A DNA stretch of 62,522 nucleotides from Bacillus sp. FJAT-27251 (GTDB lineage: Bacteria; Bacillota; Bacilli; Bacillales; Cytobacillaceae). Position 1 is the first letter of the stretch. Each line of letters starts with the position of its first letter. Under the pieces are notes generated by a model. The model was given only the letters and a program-made list of their open reading frames with translations, was not told the origin of the DNA and did not search any database. Position numbers and translations under genes: made by a program. Below are positions 47,323-53,875 of the stretch, one piece after another. The stretch is taken from contig NZ_LIGG01000001.1 of the NCBI RefSeq assembly GCF_001273925.1, forward strand, positions 2,317,522 to 2,380,043. Reading direction: 5' to 3'.

Positions 47323-47811
47323 ATGGACTACGTTTTATTATCGACTATTGGGGCCATCGGGATGGGAACGCTTGCCATGATTGTCAGGATGAAAGCCGCC
47401 AAGAAACCGGCCTCCGCCAAGAAAATCATCCTGCCTCCGATTTTTATGAGCACAGGGGCGCTCATGTTCATTTTCCCTATGTTTCGTGTCAGCTTTCTCC
47501 AAGTGATGGAAGCCCTCGCCATTGGCATGCTGTTTTCCATCCTGCTCATTCGAACCTCAAAATTCGAAATTCGGAATCAGGATATATATCTTAAGCGTTC
47601 CAAAGCTTTCATCTATATCCTCGTGGGACTGCTCGCTGTCAGGATCATTGCCAAAATGGTGCTGAGTGCGACGATTGATGTAGGAGAGCTAGGAGGCATG
47701 TTCTGGATTCTGGCCTTTGGCATGATTGTTCCATGGCGGATTGCCATGTATCTTGAATATAAAAAGCTTCACCGTGAGCTGCATGAATCAATTGAACCCA
47801 ATTTGGTATAA
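47323..47811 (+). CDS. ccdC: CcdC family membrane protein (YneJ)
   Basis: A 162-residue protein with four hydrophobic segments (ILPPIFMSTGALMFIFPM, VMEALAIGMLFSILLI, AFIYILVGLLAVRIIAKM, MFWILAFGMIVPWRIAM). It matches CcdC/YneJ, encoded next to ccdA in Bacillus, whose role in cytochrome c biogenesis is not essential or clear. ATG 47323 is preferred with AAAGGGA 8 bases upstream; ATG 47314 lies in that site. Confidence 0.85.
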   Translation: MDYVLLSTIGAIGMGTLAMIVRMKAAKKPASAKKIILPPIFMSTGALMFIFPMFRVSFLQVMEALAIGMLFSILLIRTSKFEIRNQDIYLKRSKAFIYILVGLLAVRIIAKMVLSATIDVGELGGMFWILAFGMIVPWRIAMYLEYKKLHRELHESIEPNLV

Positions 47812-47842
47812 AAAAATCCCCTGGCTGCAGGGGATTTTTTTA
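47811..47842. terminator. Bidirectional terminator between ccdC and the SMR pair
   Basis: AAAATCCCCTG pairs with CAGGGGATTTT around a four-base loop, flanked by A and T runs. Confidence 0.9.
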
Positions 47843-47848
47843 GTAAAA

Positions 47849-48163
47849 CTAAGAAACAAGCTTCAAGCCGACTGCGGAGCTTAATACCATGGCGATAAAC
47901 AGAATCCGCCGCCAGTCCTTCGATTCTCCGTAGAACAGCATGCCAATGATGGCGCCTCCGGAAGCGCCGATTCCTGTCCAGATGGCGTAGGCAGTGCCCA
48001 TTGGCAAGGTTTCCATCGCGACCGAAAGGAAAATAAAGCTGGCCCCAAAAGATAGGATTAAAAGGATGATCGAACTCCATTTCTTGTCCTGGTGAAATTT
48101 GTTCATCATCGCGACGCCCGCCATTTCAAACAATCCAGCTGCCAGTAAAGAAATCCAGGCCAT
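47849..48163 (-). CDS. ykkD: SMR-family guanidinium exporter subunit (YkkD-like)
   Basis: A 104-residue small multidrug resistance protein with four membrane helices. The family glutamate is in LLAAGLFEMAGVAMM (E13), with the motif METLPMGTAYAIWTGIGASGG. It is the second gene of a pair under a guanidine-I riboswitch, so guanidinium is the likely substrate, exported by proton antiport. Its ATG overlaps the previous gene's stop (TAATG), which suggests equal synthesis of a heterodimer. Confidence 0.92.
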   Translation of the reverse strand: MAWISLLAAGLFEMAGVAMMNKFHQDKKWSSIILLILSFGASFIFLSVAMETLPMGTAYAIWTGIGASGGAIIGMLFYGESKDWRRILFIAMVLSSAVGLKLVS

Positions 48164-48504
48164 TACGCTTCTCCTCCTTTTTCCTGCTGTTCATCTGTGA
48201 CAAGCTTCAGCCCAATCACACCAGCCAGCAAAAGTATAATCAAAAGGATTTTCTCGATTTTAAACGGATCGCCAAAGAAGAGGATATCCACTGCGACGGT
48301 CCCGGCCGTGCCCAAGCCGACAAAGACCGCATAAAGGGTACCTACAGGCAGACCTTTTCCAGCTGAAATCAGCCCATAAAAACTGATAATGATCGCCACG
48401 ACTGTTCCCGCCCAGTCAAGCAGACTGTCCGAATGTTTTAAGCCAATCACCCAGATTACCTCAAAAAACGCAGCAACGAAAACTTTAATCCAATTCGGGT
48501 TCAT
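48163..48504 (-). CDS. ykkC: SMR-family guanidinium exporter subunit (YkkC-like)
   Basis: A 113-residue SMR protein with four helices; E14 lies in [16 protein letters not shown], and [18 protein letters not shown] follows. ATG 48504 has AGGAG 8 bases upstream; the in-frame GTG at 48513 touches that site. It directly follows the riboswitch and is coupled to the YkkD-like gene. In B. subtilis ykkCD is the type example of guanidine-controlled SMR pairs. Confidence 0.92.
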   Translation of the reverse strand: MNPNWIKVFVAAFFEVIWVIGLKHSDSLLDWAGTVVAIIISFYGLISAGKGLPVGTLYAVFVGLGTAGTVAVDILFFGDPFKIEKILLIILLLAGVIGLKLVTDEQQEKGGEA

Positions 48505-48540
48505 ACTATTCACTCCTATTCATAGATTGCCCTGAAACAC

Positions 48541-48661
48541 AAAAAAGCCCCGGAGACTGTTATCAAAAACAGAATCTCCCGGGCTTTTGTCCCTCCGTGG
48601 CACAGCAAAGCTGTGTGTCTTCTCTCGGACCAGACCAAACAGTGTTTGCGGAACCCTAGAA
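48541..48661 (-). ncRNA. Guanidine-I (ykkC class) riboswitch with expression-platform terminator
   Basis: Read on the minus strand from about 48661, it contains the hallmark pieces in order: CTAGGGTTCCG, GGTCTGGTCCGAGAGA, a variable hairpin (ACACAGCTTTGCTGTG), then ACGGAGGGACAAAAGCCCG with GGGAGA. The terminator follows directly: CCCGGGAGA.. pairs with ..TCTCCGGGG, then six T. These match the ykkC consensus that binds guanidinium and prevents termination. The downstream SMR pair is the classic target. A TATAAT is read on the minus strand at 48695-48690. Confidence 0.95.
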
Positions 48662-48757
48662 AACATCTTCATATTTAAAAGTAGTTTCTATTATACAGGT
48701 GAAAATATGATTTGGGTAGGGGGAAATTGAAAAAAGCTGCTTCCAATTTGAAGCAGC

Positions 48758-49183
48758 CTAAAACAAATGTTCATATGGGGTGATGTTGATTTTGTTCTCA
48801 GACAGTTTTTTGCGCAAAAACTTGTGGTCCCGTTTCGGAGTGGCCAATATATAGCCACGGATGACCAGGTCCGGCGTAATTTTCGAAACTTTCTCCTTCA
48901 GTGCAAGCTCCCCGATCTTGCCGGCAATCTTTTGCCGGGCAACGTCACGGAACAGTTCAGGCACCGGACTGACCAAATCCTCCAGAAACGCTTTTTGGTC
49001 ATCAGGCCATAAATCCCGGGTCTCTTTCACATAATGTTCTTCCCAATCCATATCCGACTTGCCGTCTTCTTTCGGCATTTTCTTCAAGAACTTGCGGAAC
49101 ATAAAGAAGCCGCCAATCGCCATCGAACCCGCGAAAATAACAATCCATATTAAAATAAACCATAAAAACCAGCCAGTTAACAT
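48758..49183 (-). CDS. yneK: DUF2621 membrane protein YneK
   Basis: A 141-residue protein with an N-terminal membrane helix (residues 5-30, WFLWFILIWIVIFAGSMAIGG) and a cytosolic part rich in charged residues (DMDWEEHYVKETRDLWPDD). It corresponds to YneK (DUF2621), which in B. subtilis lies in the ccdABC neighbourhood. Function is unknown. ATG 49183 has AAGGTG 7 bases upstream. This is the last gene of the B. subtilis-like order before the tRNA-Sec gene. Confidence 0.82.
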   Translation of the reverse strand: MLTGWFLWFILIWIVIFAGSMAIGGFFMFRKFLKKMPKEDGKSDMDWEEHYVKETRDLWPDDQKAFLEDLVSPVPELFRDVARQKIAGKIGELALKEKVSKITPDLVIRGYILATPKRDHKFLRKKLSENKINITPYEHLF

Positions 49184-49282
49184 TCCATTTCACCTTCATC
49201 TTACAAAATCTCTTCTTTTATTATAGTATCTTACCGCCTCGTAAGACAAGCCAACTTATACATAGTGTAAAATTCAAAGACC

Positions 49283-49311
49283 TTGAAAAAAAGCCAGTGT
49301 CGAATTATAAT
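49283..49311 (+). promoter_or_regulatory. Sigma-A promoter of the tRNA-Sec gene
   Basis: TTGAAA (49283-49288), 17 bases and TATAAT (49306-49311); the tRNA 5' end is 22 bases beyond the -10 box. Confidence 0.8.
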
Positions 49312-49333
49312 AGAATATGTCATTAACTAATAC

Positions 49334-49430
49334 GGGGCTGGATGGGGTACTGGTGTCCTCCACGGTCTTCAAAACCGCTTGTGACCTGCGTGCCAGGTCA
49401 GGTGGGTTCGATTCCCACGCAGTCCCGCCA
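49334..49430 (+). tRNA. selC: tRNA-Sec (anticodon TCA)
   Basis: 97 bases with an encoded CCA end. The anticodon stem CGGT/ACCG closes the loop CTTCAAA, anticodon TCA (49369-49371), which reads UGA. The long extra arm has a 7-bp stem, TGACCTG (49382-49388) with CAGGTCA (49394-49400). The T arm is GTGGG-TTCGATT-CCCAC. The acceptor arm pairs over seven bases with a G-G at the eighth, and the D arm is long and GC-rich; both are features of selenocysteine tRNA. No selA, selB, selD or selenoprotein is in the window. Confidence 0.92.
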
Positions 49431-49473
49431 ACCCAGTCATATCAAGGCTATTTACCTTAATACATAAAGCAGG

Positions 49474-49498
49474 AGACCGGGTGCACTCGGTTTTTTTT
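49474..49498 (+). terminator. Intrinsic terminator after tRNA-Sec
   Basis: ACCG (49477-49480) closes with CGGT (49488-49491) and eight T follow, 45 bases past the tRNA CCA. Confidence 0.6.
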
Positions 49499-49591
49499 AT
49501 TGTCTTGGTGCCCCAAAAGTGCCATTGCCTTTGAAATTGAAGGTATCACTTTACAAATAAATGAACATTACAAACTGAATTAATATACGAG

Positions 49592-49625
49592 GCCCTATCC
49601 AACCAACAGTCGGATAGGGCTTTTT
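49592..49625 (+). terminator. Strong terminator with no recognisable upstream gene
   Basis: GCCCTATCC (49592-49600) pairs perfectly with GGATAGGGC (49612-49620), followed by five T. Between the tRNA terminator and this hairpin only about 90 AT-rich bases occur, without an open frame. Confidence 0.75.
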
Positions 49626-49701
49626 CTAATTCCGAATATCGAATCTTAATAGGGTAGAGTGATATCAAATTCTGTACCCCGCTATTGCCGCTATTTGGTA
49701 A

Positions 49702-49790
49702 ATCTCTATTGGTGGTTCGGTTGTAGCGTATGCTTTAGGGATAACCCAAGTTTCCCCTTTGGAAGAGAAGTTATTATATGATCGTTTTTG
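49702..49790 (+). pseudogene. Remnant of a C-family (DnaE-type) DNA polymerase
   Basis: About 30 codons read ISIGGSVVAYALGITQVS then PLEEKLLYDRF. This resembles the conserved DnaE stretch G(S)xxGSLVAYxLGIT-(D/E)V-(D)PL-(x)LLFERF of replicative DNA polymerase III alpha. A TAA stands directly before it, and after DRF the similarity ends; the frame runs on to a TAG at 49888 without meaning. It looks like a broken piece left from a larger gene. The match is from memory of the family and needs a search. Confidence 0.45.
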
Positions 49791-49926
49791 CACGATTTAC
49801 ACGTTTTCTATCTCTAATTTAACTTATATTGTTATTTATTGTTCTGGGATTTGTAATGTAAATAAATTTGGACAAACTATCAACAATTAGGGGGGCTTTA
49901 GAGGTGGTAGAAAGGAGGTAAATCCG

Positions 49927-51360
49927 ATAAAAAAGGTTTGGAAAACGGCTATTGTTATTCTCATTTTTTATCTAATGTATGCTACCATATTTGGCGTCGT
50001 TATTTTTAAAGATAACCATCCGCAGGTTAGTAGCACTTATAAGGAACAGCATAAAGTGGAAAGATTCTATGGAAATGAGGCGTCACAGGATCGTGTGATT
50101 CTACTGGAAGAAAAAATGTTTTCAGGTCTTGCACGTGTGAACTTAATGGCAAATGCACAGGAATCTATTGATGTCTCCTATTATGCGATTCATAAAGGAT
50201 ATATTACTGATTTAATGTTAGGAATGATATTGGATGCGGCCGATCGTGGAGTAAAGGTAAGGATCCTTTTAGATGGAATTTTTCATGGCCTTAGATTTAG
50301 TCTGAAAGATGTTCAATACGCCTTAATCCATCATCCAAATATCGAAATTAAATTTTATGAACCATTAAATCCTTTACTGCCTTGGACATGGAATAATCGA
50401 CTCCATGATAAATTACTTATTATCGATCATAAGTATGCAATTATCGGGGGCAGAAATATCGGGGATCGATATTTTATTGAAGAAGGTCAAAAATCCCCTA
50501 CGAATGACCGAGATGTTCTAATCATTAATACGGATCCCAAGTCAAAGGAAGGCAGTGTTTTGCATCAAATGGAAGGCTACTTTAATCAAGTCTGGGACCA
50601 TCCCATTACACAAGTTCCTTTTAAAAAGCTATCCACAAACCAACAAAAGAAAGCAAAAGAAGCCAATCAACAATTAAAACAGAAACTGGAAAATTTGAGA
50701 AAAACGGATAAAAAATTATTTGCTAGTTATTATGAGTGGGTGAAAATGTCCCTTCCTACTAAAAATATCACCTTTATTCATAATCCTATACAAAGATTTA
50801 ATAAAGAACCTTGGGCTTGGTATGAATTAACGAATCTCATGAAGAATTCGAAAAAGTCCATAGTCATTCAAAGCCCATACGTTATTCCAACGAAACCTAT
50901 GCTTCCTTATATGGATACGTTACAAGTACCTCCCGAAAAGATAACGATTTTAACGAACTCTTTAGCAACGACAGCAAATGTTATGGCCTATTCAGGACAT
51001 ATTAAACATATTAACGGGATGGCAAAAAAGGGTGTGAATGTATTGGAATATCAAGGACGTGACTCCATACATGCCAAAACATTTATCTTTGATAATCGAT
51101 TGAGTTCCATTGGAGCATTTAATATGGATTCCAGGTCGACTTTTTTAAATACTGAGTCTATGGTCGTTATTGATAGCGTGGAATTTACCGAGAGTCTCGA
51201 AAAAGAAATGAACCAGTATTTTAAAAAGAGCTTAAAGGTAGCAAAGGATGGGTCGTATATAGAGGACCCAAACTTAAAACCAGGTAAAGTAAGCTGGGTT
51301 AAATCATTCAGTATAAAAGGACTATCCTATATAACGGGTTTATTCCAGCATTTATTATAA
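49927..51360 (+). CDS. Phospholipase D-family (cardiolipin synthase-like) membrane protein, apparent ATA start
   Basis: A PLD-superfamily protein with two complete HKD motifs, HDKLLIIDHKYAIIGGRN near residue 158 and HAKTFIFDNRLSSIGAFN near 382, so it should be able to transfer or cleave phosphatidyl groups. Read from 49927 (477 residues) it begins with IKKVWKTAIVILIFYLMYAT, a normal membrane anchor. AAAGGAGG (49911-49918) stands 8 bases before the ATA at 49927. No ATG, GTG or TTG lies between the in-frame stop at 49888 and ATG 49975, which would cut off the anchor. The gene is visibly more AT-rich than its neighbours. Substrate is unknown. Confidence 0.75.
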   Translation: MKKVWKTAIVILIFYLMYATIFGVVIFKDNHPQVSSTYKEQHKVERFYGNEASQDRVILLEEKMFSGLARVNLMANAQESIDVSYYAIHKGYITDLMLGMILDAADRGVKVRILLDGIFHGLRFSLKDVQYALIHHPNIEIKFYEPLNPLLPWTWNNRLHDKLLIIDHKYAIIGGRNIGDRYFIEEGQKSPTNDRDVLIINTDPKSKEGSVLHQMEGYFNQVWDHPITQVPFKKLSTNQQKKAKEANQQLKQKLENLRKTDKKLFASYYEWVKMSLPTKNITFIHNPIQRFNKEPWAWYELTNLMKNSKKSIVIQSPYVIPTKPMLPYMDTLQVPPEKITILTNSLATTANVMAYSGHIKHINGMAKKGVNVLEYQGRDSIHAKTFIFDNRLSSIGAFNMDSRSTFLNTESMVVIDSVEFTESLEKEMNQYFKKSLKVAKDGSYIEDPNLKPGKVSWVKSFSIKGLSYITGLFQHLL

Positions 51361-51494
51361 GGCTCCACTCAATAAACCCAGATAGGTATAGTTAAATTTC
51401 ATTAAACTCATTCTGTAGGACTACACAGGACTTTGAGATACTAAAAATTACGTACTGTCTAGAACTCTGGAACAGTTGAAGCGGGTTTTCTAAT

Positions 51495-51530
51495 AAATCC
51501 CTTGGGGGAAAGTCCCAACGGGATTTTTTT
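51495..51530 (+). terminator. Terminator downstream of the phospholipase D-like gene
   Basis: AATCCC with TTGGG pairs with CCCAA and GGGATT around a short loop, followed by seven T. It lies 135 bases past the stop codon; the intervening 51361-51494 shows nothing recognisable. Confidence 0.75.
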
Positions 51531-51584
51531 GTTTGAAATTCTCCACGTAGTTAAATTCTCTTCCTATTTTTTCACTTTTTAGGG

Positions 51585-51611
51585 TTGACAAAATACCTTG
51601 TGGGGTATAAT
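51585..51611 (+). promoter_or_regulatory. cstR promoter with CstR-type operator
   Basis: TTGACA (51585-51590) and TATAAT (51606-51611) flank a dyad, ATACC (51593-51597) with GGGTAT (51603-51608). The spacer is 15 bases to this -10, or 17 to the overlapping TAATAT. An operator covering the promoter implies autorepression. Confidence 0.7.
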
Positions 51612-51688
51612 ATGAAACTTGCAATGAACGAAACCAAACAAGCGAAAAGCTTTGTAAAAAAATAGAGCCATAGAATGGAGGGGTTTGG

Positions 51689-51952
51689 ATGGAATATAAT
51701 GGCCAGATGAAAAATCGTGTAAAAAGGATTGAAGGCCAGCTCAGAGGAATATTGCGCATGATGGAAGAAGGCAATGACTGTAAAGATGTGATTACTCAAT
51801 TGTCCGCCGCGAGATCAGCCATTGACCGTTCAATTGGCTTAGTGGTAAGTTCCAATTTAGTGGAATGTGTGCGTAAAGCAGATGTTCAGGGAGAGCAGCA
51901 AACGGACGATTTGATAAAGGAAGCGGTAAATCTGTTAGTCAAAAGCAGGTAA
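51689..51952 (+). CDS. cstR: CsoR-family persulfide-sensing repressor, CstR-like
   Basis: An 87-residue all-helical DUF156 repressor. Two cysteines are conserved, in DCKDVITQLSAARSAIDR (C31) and LVECV (C60). In copper-sensing CsoR a histidine stands four residues before the second cysteine; here that place is asparagine (NLVEC), as in CstR, which senses persulfides by forming a sulfur bridge between the two cysteines. The sequence is close to Staphylococcus CstR from memory. The genes that follow are the expected targets. ATG 51689 has GGAGGGG 6 bases upstream. Confidence 0.88.
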   Translation: MEYNGQMKNRVKRIEGQLRGILRMMEEGNDCKDVITQLSAARSAIDRSIGLVVSSNLVECVRKADVQGEQQTDDLIKEAVNLLVKSR

Positions 51953-51962
51953 AACAAAGGGG

Positions 51963-52007
51963 TTGACACCCTTTTATCTTTTTGTTAACTTTATACCCGT
52001 AGGGGTA
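51963..52007 (+). promoter_or_regulatory. Promoter and CstR-type operator before the DsrE-like gene
   Basis: TTGACA (51963-51968), 17 bases and TAACTT (51986-51991). The dyad ATACCCGTAGGGGTA at 51993-52007 lies just downstream of the -10 box, where a bound repressor would block initiation. Confidence 0.7.
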
Positions 52008-52035
52008 AAGGTAATTTTGTTAAGGGAGGATCATC

Positions 52036-52515
52036 ATGACGGAAAAGAAAAGAACAACGATCGTATTATTTAGCGGTGATTATGATAAAGCGATGGCGGC
52101 GTACATCATTGCCAATGGTGCAGCAGCCTATGACCACGAGGTAACCATCTTTCATACCTTCTGGGGGTTGAATGCTTTAAGGAAAGAAGAAGAGATTGAG
52201 GTTGAAAAAGGATTCATAGAAAAAATGTTTGCCAAAATGATGCCCAAAGGTGCTGATAAAATGGGGCTGTCAAAAATGAATTTTGCAGGATTTGGCCCGA
52301 AGATGATTAAGAATGTCATGAAAAAGCATAATGCCATGTCTCTTCCTCAACTGATAGAGATGGCTCAAGAGCAGGATGTTAAACTTGTAGCCTGCACAAT
52401 GACTATGGACCTCCTTGGTCTTAAGCAGGAAGAACTCCTGGACAACATTGAATATGCAGGAGTCGCGGCCTACCTTGCAGATGCCGAGGATGGCAATGTG
52501 AACCTGTTTATCTAG
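52036..52515 (+). CDS. DsrE/DsrF-like family protein (sulfur-carrier type)
   Basis: A 159-residue cytosolic DsrE2-like protein (TTIVLFSGDYDKAMAAYIIANGAA; then KLVACTMTMDLLGLKQEEL with the likely reactive cysteine near residue 120). DsrE-type proteins accept and pass on persulfide sulfur, usually between a rhodanese and a TusA protein; both follow here. ATG 52036 has GGGAGG upstream. It heads the main sulfur operon directly behind a CstR-type operator. Confidence 0.87.
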   Translation: MTEKKRTTIVLFSGDYDKAMAAYIIANGAAAYDHEVTIFHTFWGLNALRKEEEIEVEKGFIEKMFAKMMPKGADKMGLSKMNFAGFGPKMIKNVMKKHNAMSLPQLIEMAQEQDVKLVACTMTMDLLGLKQEELLDNIEYAGVAAYLADAEDGNVNLFI

Positions 52516-52537
52516 ACCCAAGGAGGGAGAATAGGAT

Positions 52538-52900
52538 ATGGATTACCTTAATTATGCAATATTCGCCTTGCTCTTGCTGTTTGTGTTGATACGTTTTGTG
52601 CCTGTAAAAGGAATCAGGAATATTTCAGCGTCTGAACTTAAAAACGAACTGAATGACAAGCAAAAGCAGTTCATCGATGTCCGGACTACTGTTGAGTTTA
52701 ACAGGAATCATATCAGGGGCTTTAAAAACGTTCCACTTCATCAGCTATCCCAAAAGTCTAAAGAGCTGGCAAAAGATAAGGAAGTCGTCGTCATTTGCCA
52801 AAGCGGCATGAGAAGCATGAAAGCGAGCAAGGAGTTAAAGAAATTGGGCTTCACCCAGATTACGAATGTCAAGGGCGGAGTAAGCGCTTGGAGACCTTAG
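52538..52900 (+). CDS. Membrane-anchored rhodanese
   Basis: A 120-residue protein: an N-terminal membrane helix (YLNYAIFALLLLFVLIRFV) then one rhodanese domain with active loop CQSGMRS near residue 87. Rhodaneses carry sulfane sulfur on this cysteine. The membrane anchor would keep it near the cytosolic face of the membrane. It lies 22 bases after the DsrE-like gene and 11 before the next rhodanese. Confidence 0.9.
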   Translation: MDYLNYAIFALLLLFVLIRFVPVKGIRNISASELKNELNDKQKQFIDVRTTVEFNRNHIRGFKNVPLHQLSQKSKELAKDKEVVVICQSGMRSMKASKELKKLGFTQITNVKGGVSAWRP

Positions 52901-52911
52901 GAGGAATAAGC

Positions 52912-53208
52912 ATGAAACAACTAACTGCCAAAGAAGTAGAGGCATTATTGAAACAAGATAAGCCACTATACATAGTTGATGTGCGGGAAGCAGATGAGGT
53001 GGCTGCAGGAATAATCCCTGGTGCTGTCCATATCCCCCTGGGCCTATTGGAGTTCCGCATGCATGAATTGGATAAATCAAAGGAATATATTATGGTTTGC
53101 CGTTCAGGAGGCAGAAGCGGCCGTGCGTGCCAGCTGCTGGACAGCCATGGGTATAACATCATCAATATGGCTGGCGGAATGCTGGCATGGGAAGGGCCGA
53201 CTGAATAA
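52912..53208 (+). CDS. Single-domain rhodanese
   Basis: A 98-residue cytosolic rhodanese with active loop CRSGGRSGRA near residue 63 and the usual DVREADEV and GGMLAWEG motifs. ATG 52912 follows AGGAGGAA; the frame is open further back but that part overlaps the previous gene. It belongs to the sulfur operon. A CstR-type site follows before the next gene. Confidence 0.92.
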   Translation: MKQLTAKEVEALLKQDKPLYIVDVREADEVAAGIIPGAVHIPLGLLEFRMHELDKSKEYIMVCRSGGRSGRACQLLDSHGYNIINMAGGMLAWEGPTE

Positions 53209-53224
53209 TTTTTTAACACTAAAA

Positions 53225-53240
53225 TATACCCTGATGGGTA
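53225..53240 (+). promoter_or_regulatory. Internal CstR-type operator
   Basis: TATACCCTGATGGGTA: the half-sites ATACCC and GGGTA are four bases apart, immediately before the TusA-rhodanese gene. It suggests an internal controlled promoter inside the operon. Confidence 0.65.
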
Positions 53241-53256
53241 AAATGGAGGAATCATA

Positions 53257-53826
53257 ATGGAATCTTTAAAAACGGATATAGTATTGGATGCAAAAGGCCT
53301 GGCTTGTCCGATGCCAATCGTCAAAACCAAAAAAGCAATGAACAGTGTGGAAGCAGGCCAGGTTGTGGAGGTCCAGGCAACCGATAAAGGTTCAAAAGCA
53401 GACCTTAAAGCGTGGGCGGAAAGCACTGGGCATCAATACTTGGGCACAATTGAAGAAGGCGGGGTCCTGAAGCATTATCTTCGTAAATCATCCAGCGAAG
53501 ATACAGAAGAAAGAAAGCATCCTGTCACAGCAACGAACAAAGAGCTGGAGAGCAAACTAAATGATTCGATTGTGGTCCTGGATGTAAGGGAAGAAGCGGA
53601 ATATGCGTTTAATCATATTCCAAATGCCATCAACATTCCGATGGGTGAGCTGGAAGCGCGGCTTGCAGAGATTAATAAAGAAGATGAGATTTTTGTGATT
53701 TGCCGTACTGGCAGCCGCAGTGACCTGGCTGCACAAAAGCTGGCCCAAAACGGATTCAGCAAAGTAACGAATGTCCTTCCTGGCATGAGCGCGTGGAACG
53801 GCAGCACGGATAGTATAACTAAGTAA
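53257..53826 (+). CDS. TusA-rhodanese fusion protein (CstA-like)
   Basis: A 189-residue two-domain sulfur carrier. Residues 1-75 are a TusA domain with the acceptor motif LACPMPIVKTKKAM. Residues 90-185 are a rhodanese with loop CRTGSRSD near 149. The TusA part is nearly the same as the stand-alone TusA at 55040. In staphylococci CstA combines rhodanese, TusA and DsrE-type domains for persulfide relay; here the DsrE part is a separate gene. ATG 53257 follows TGGAGGA. Confidence 0.9.
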   Translation: MESLKTDIVLDAKGLACPMPIVKTKKAMNSVEAGQVVEVQATDKGSKADLKAWAESTGHQYLGTIEEGGVLKHYLRKSSSEDTEERKHPVTATNKELESKLNDSIVVLDVREEAEYAFNHIPNAINIPMGELEARLAEINKEDEIFVICRTGSRSDLAAQKLAQNGFSKVTNVLPGMSAWNGSTDSITK

Positions 53827-53854
53827 AATGTTCTTAAATTTTTTAACCTATTAT

Positions 53855-53869
53855 ATACCCTGGGAGGTA
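53855..53869 (+). promoter_or_regulatory. Weak CstR-type site before the persulfide dioxygenase-like gene
   Basis: ATACCC (53855-53860) followed by TGGGAGGTA: the right half is imperfect, and it overlaps the ribosome site GGGAGG. Listed because of its position and likeness to the other five. Confidence 0.4.
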
Positions 53870-53875
53870 AGATAA

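Noticed and set aside
51689-51952. Copper sensor CsoR
   Set aside because: The histidine needed for Cu(I) binding is asparagine here, and the neighbours are sulfur genes rather than copA/copZ.
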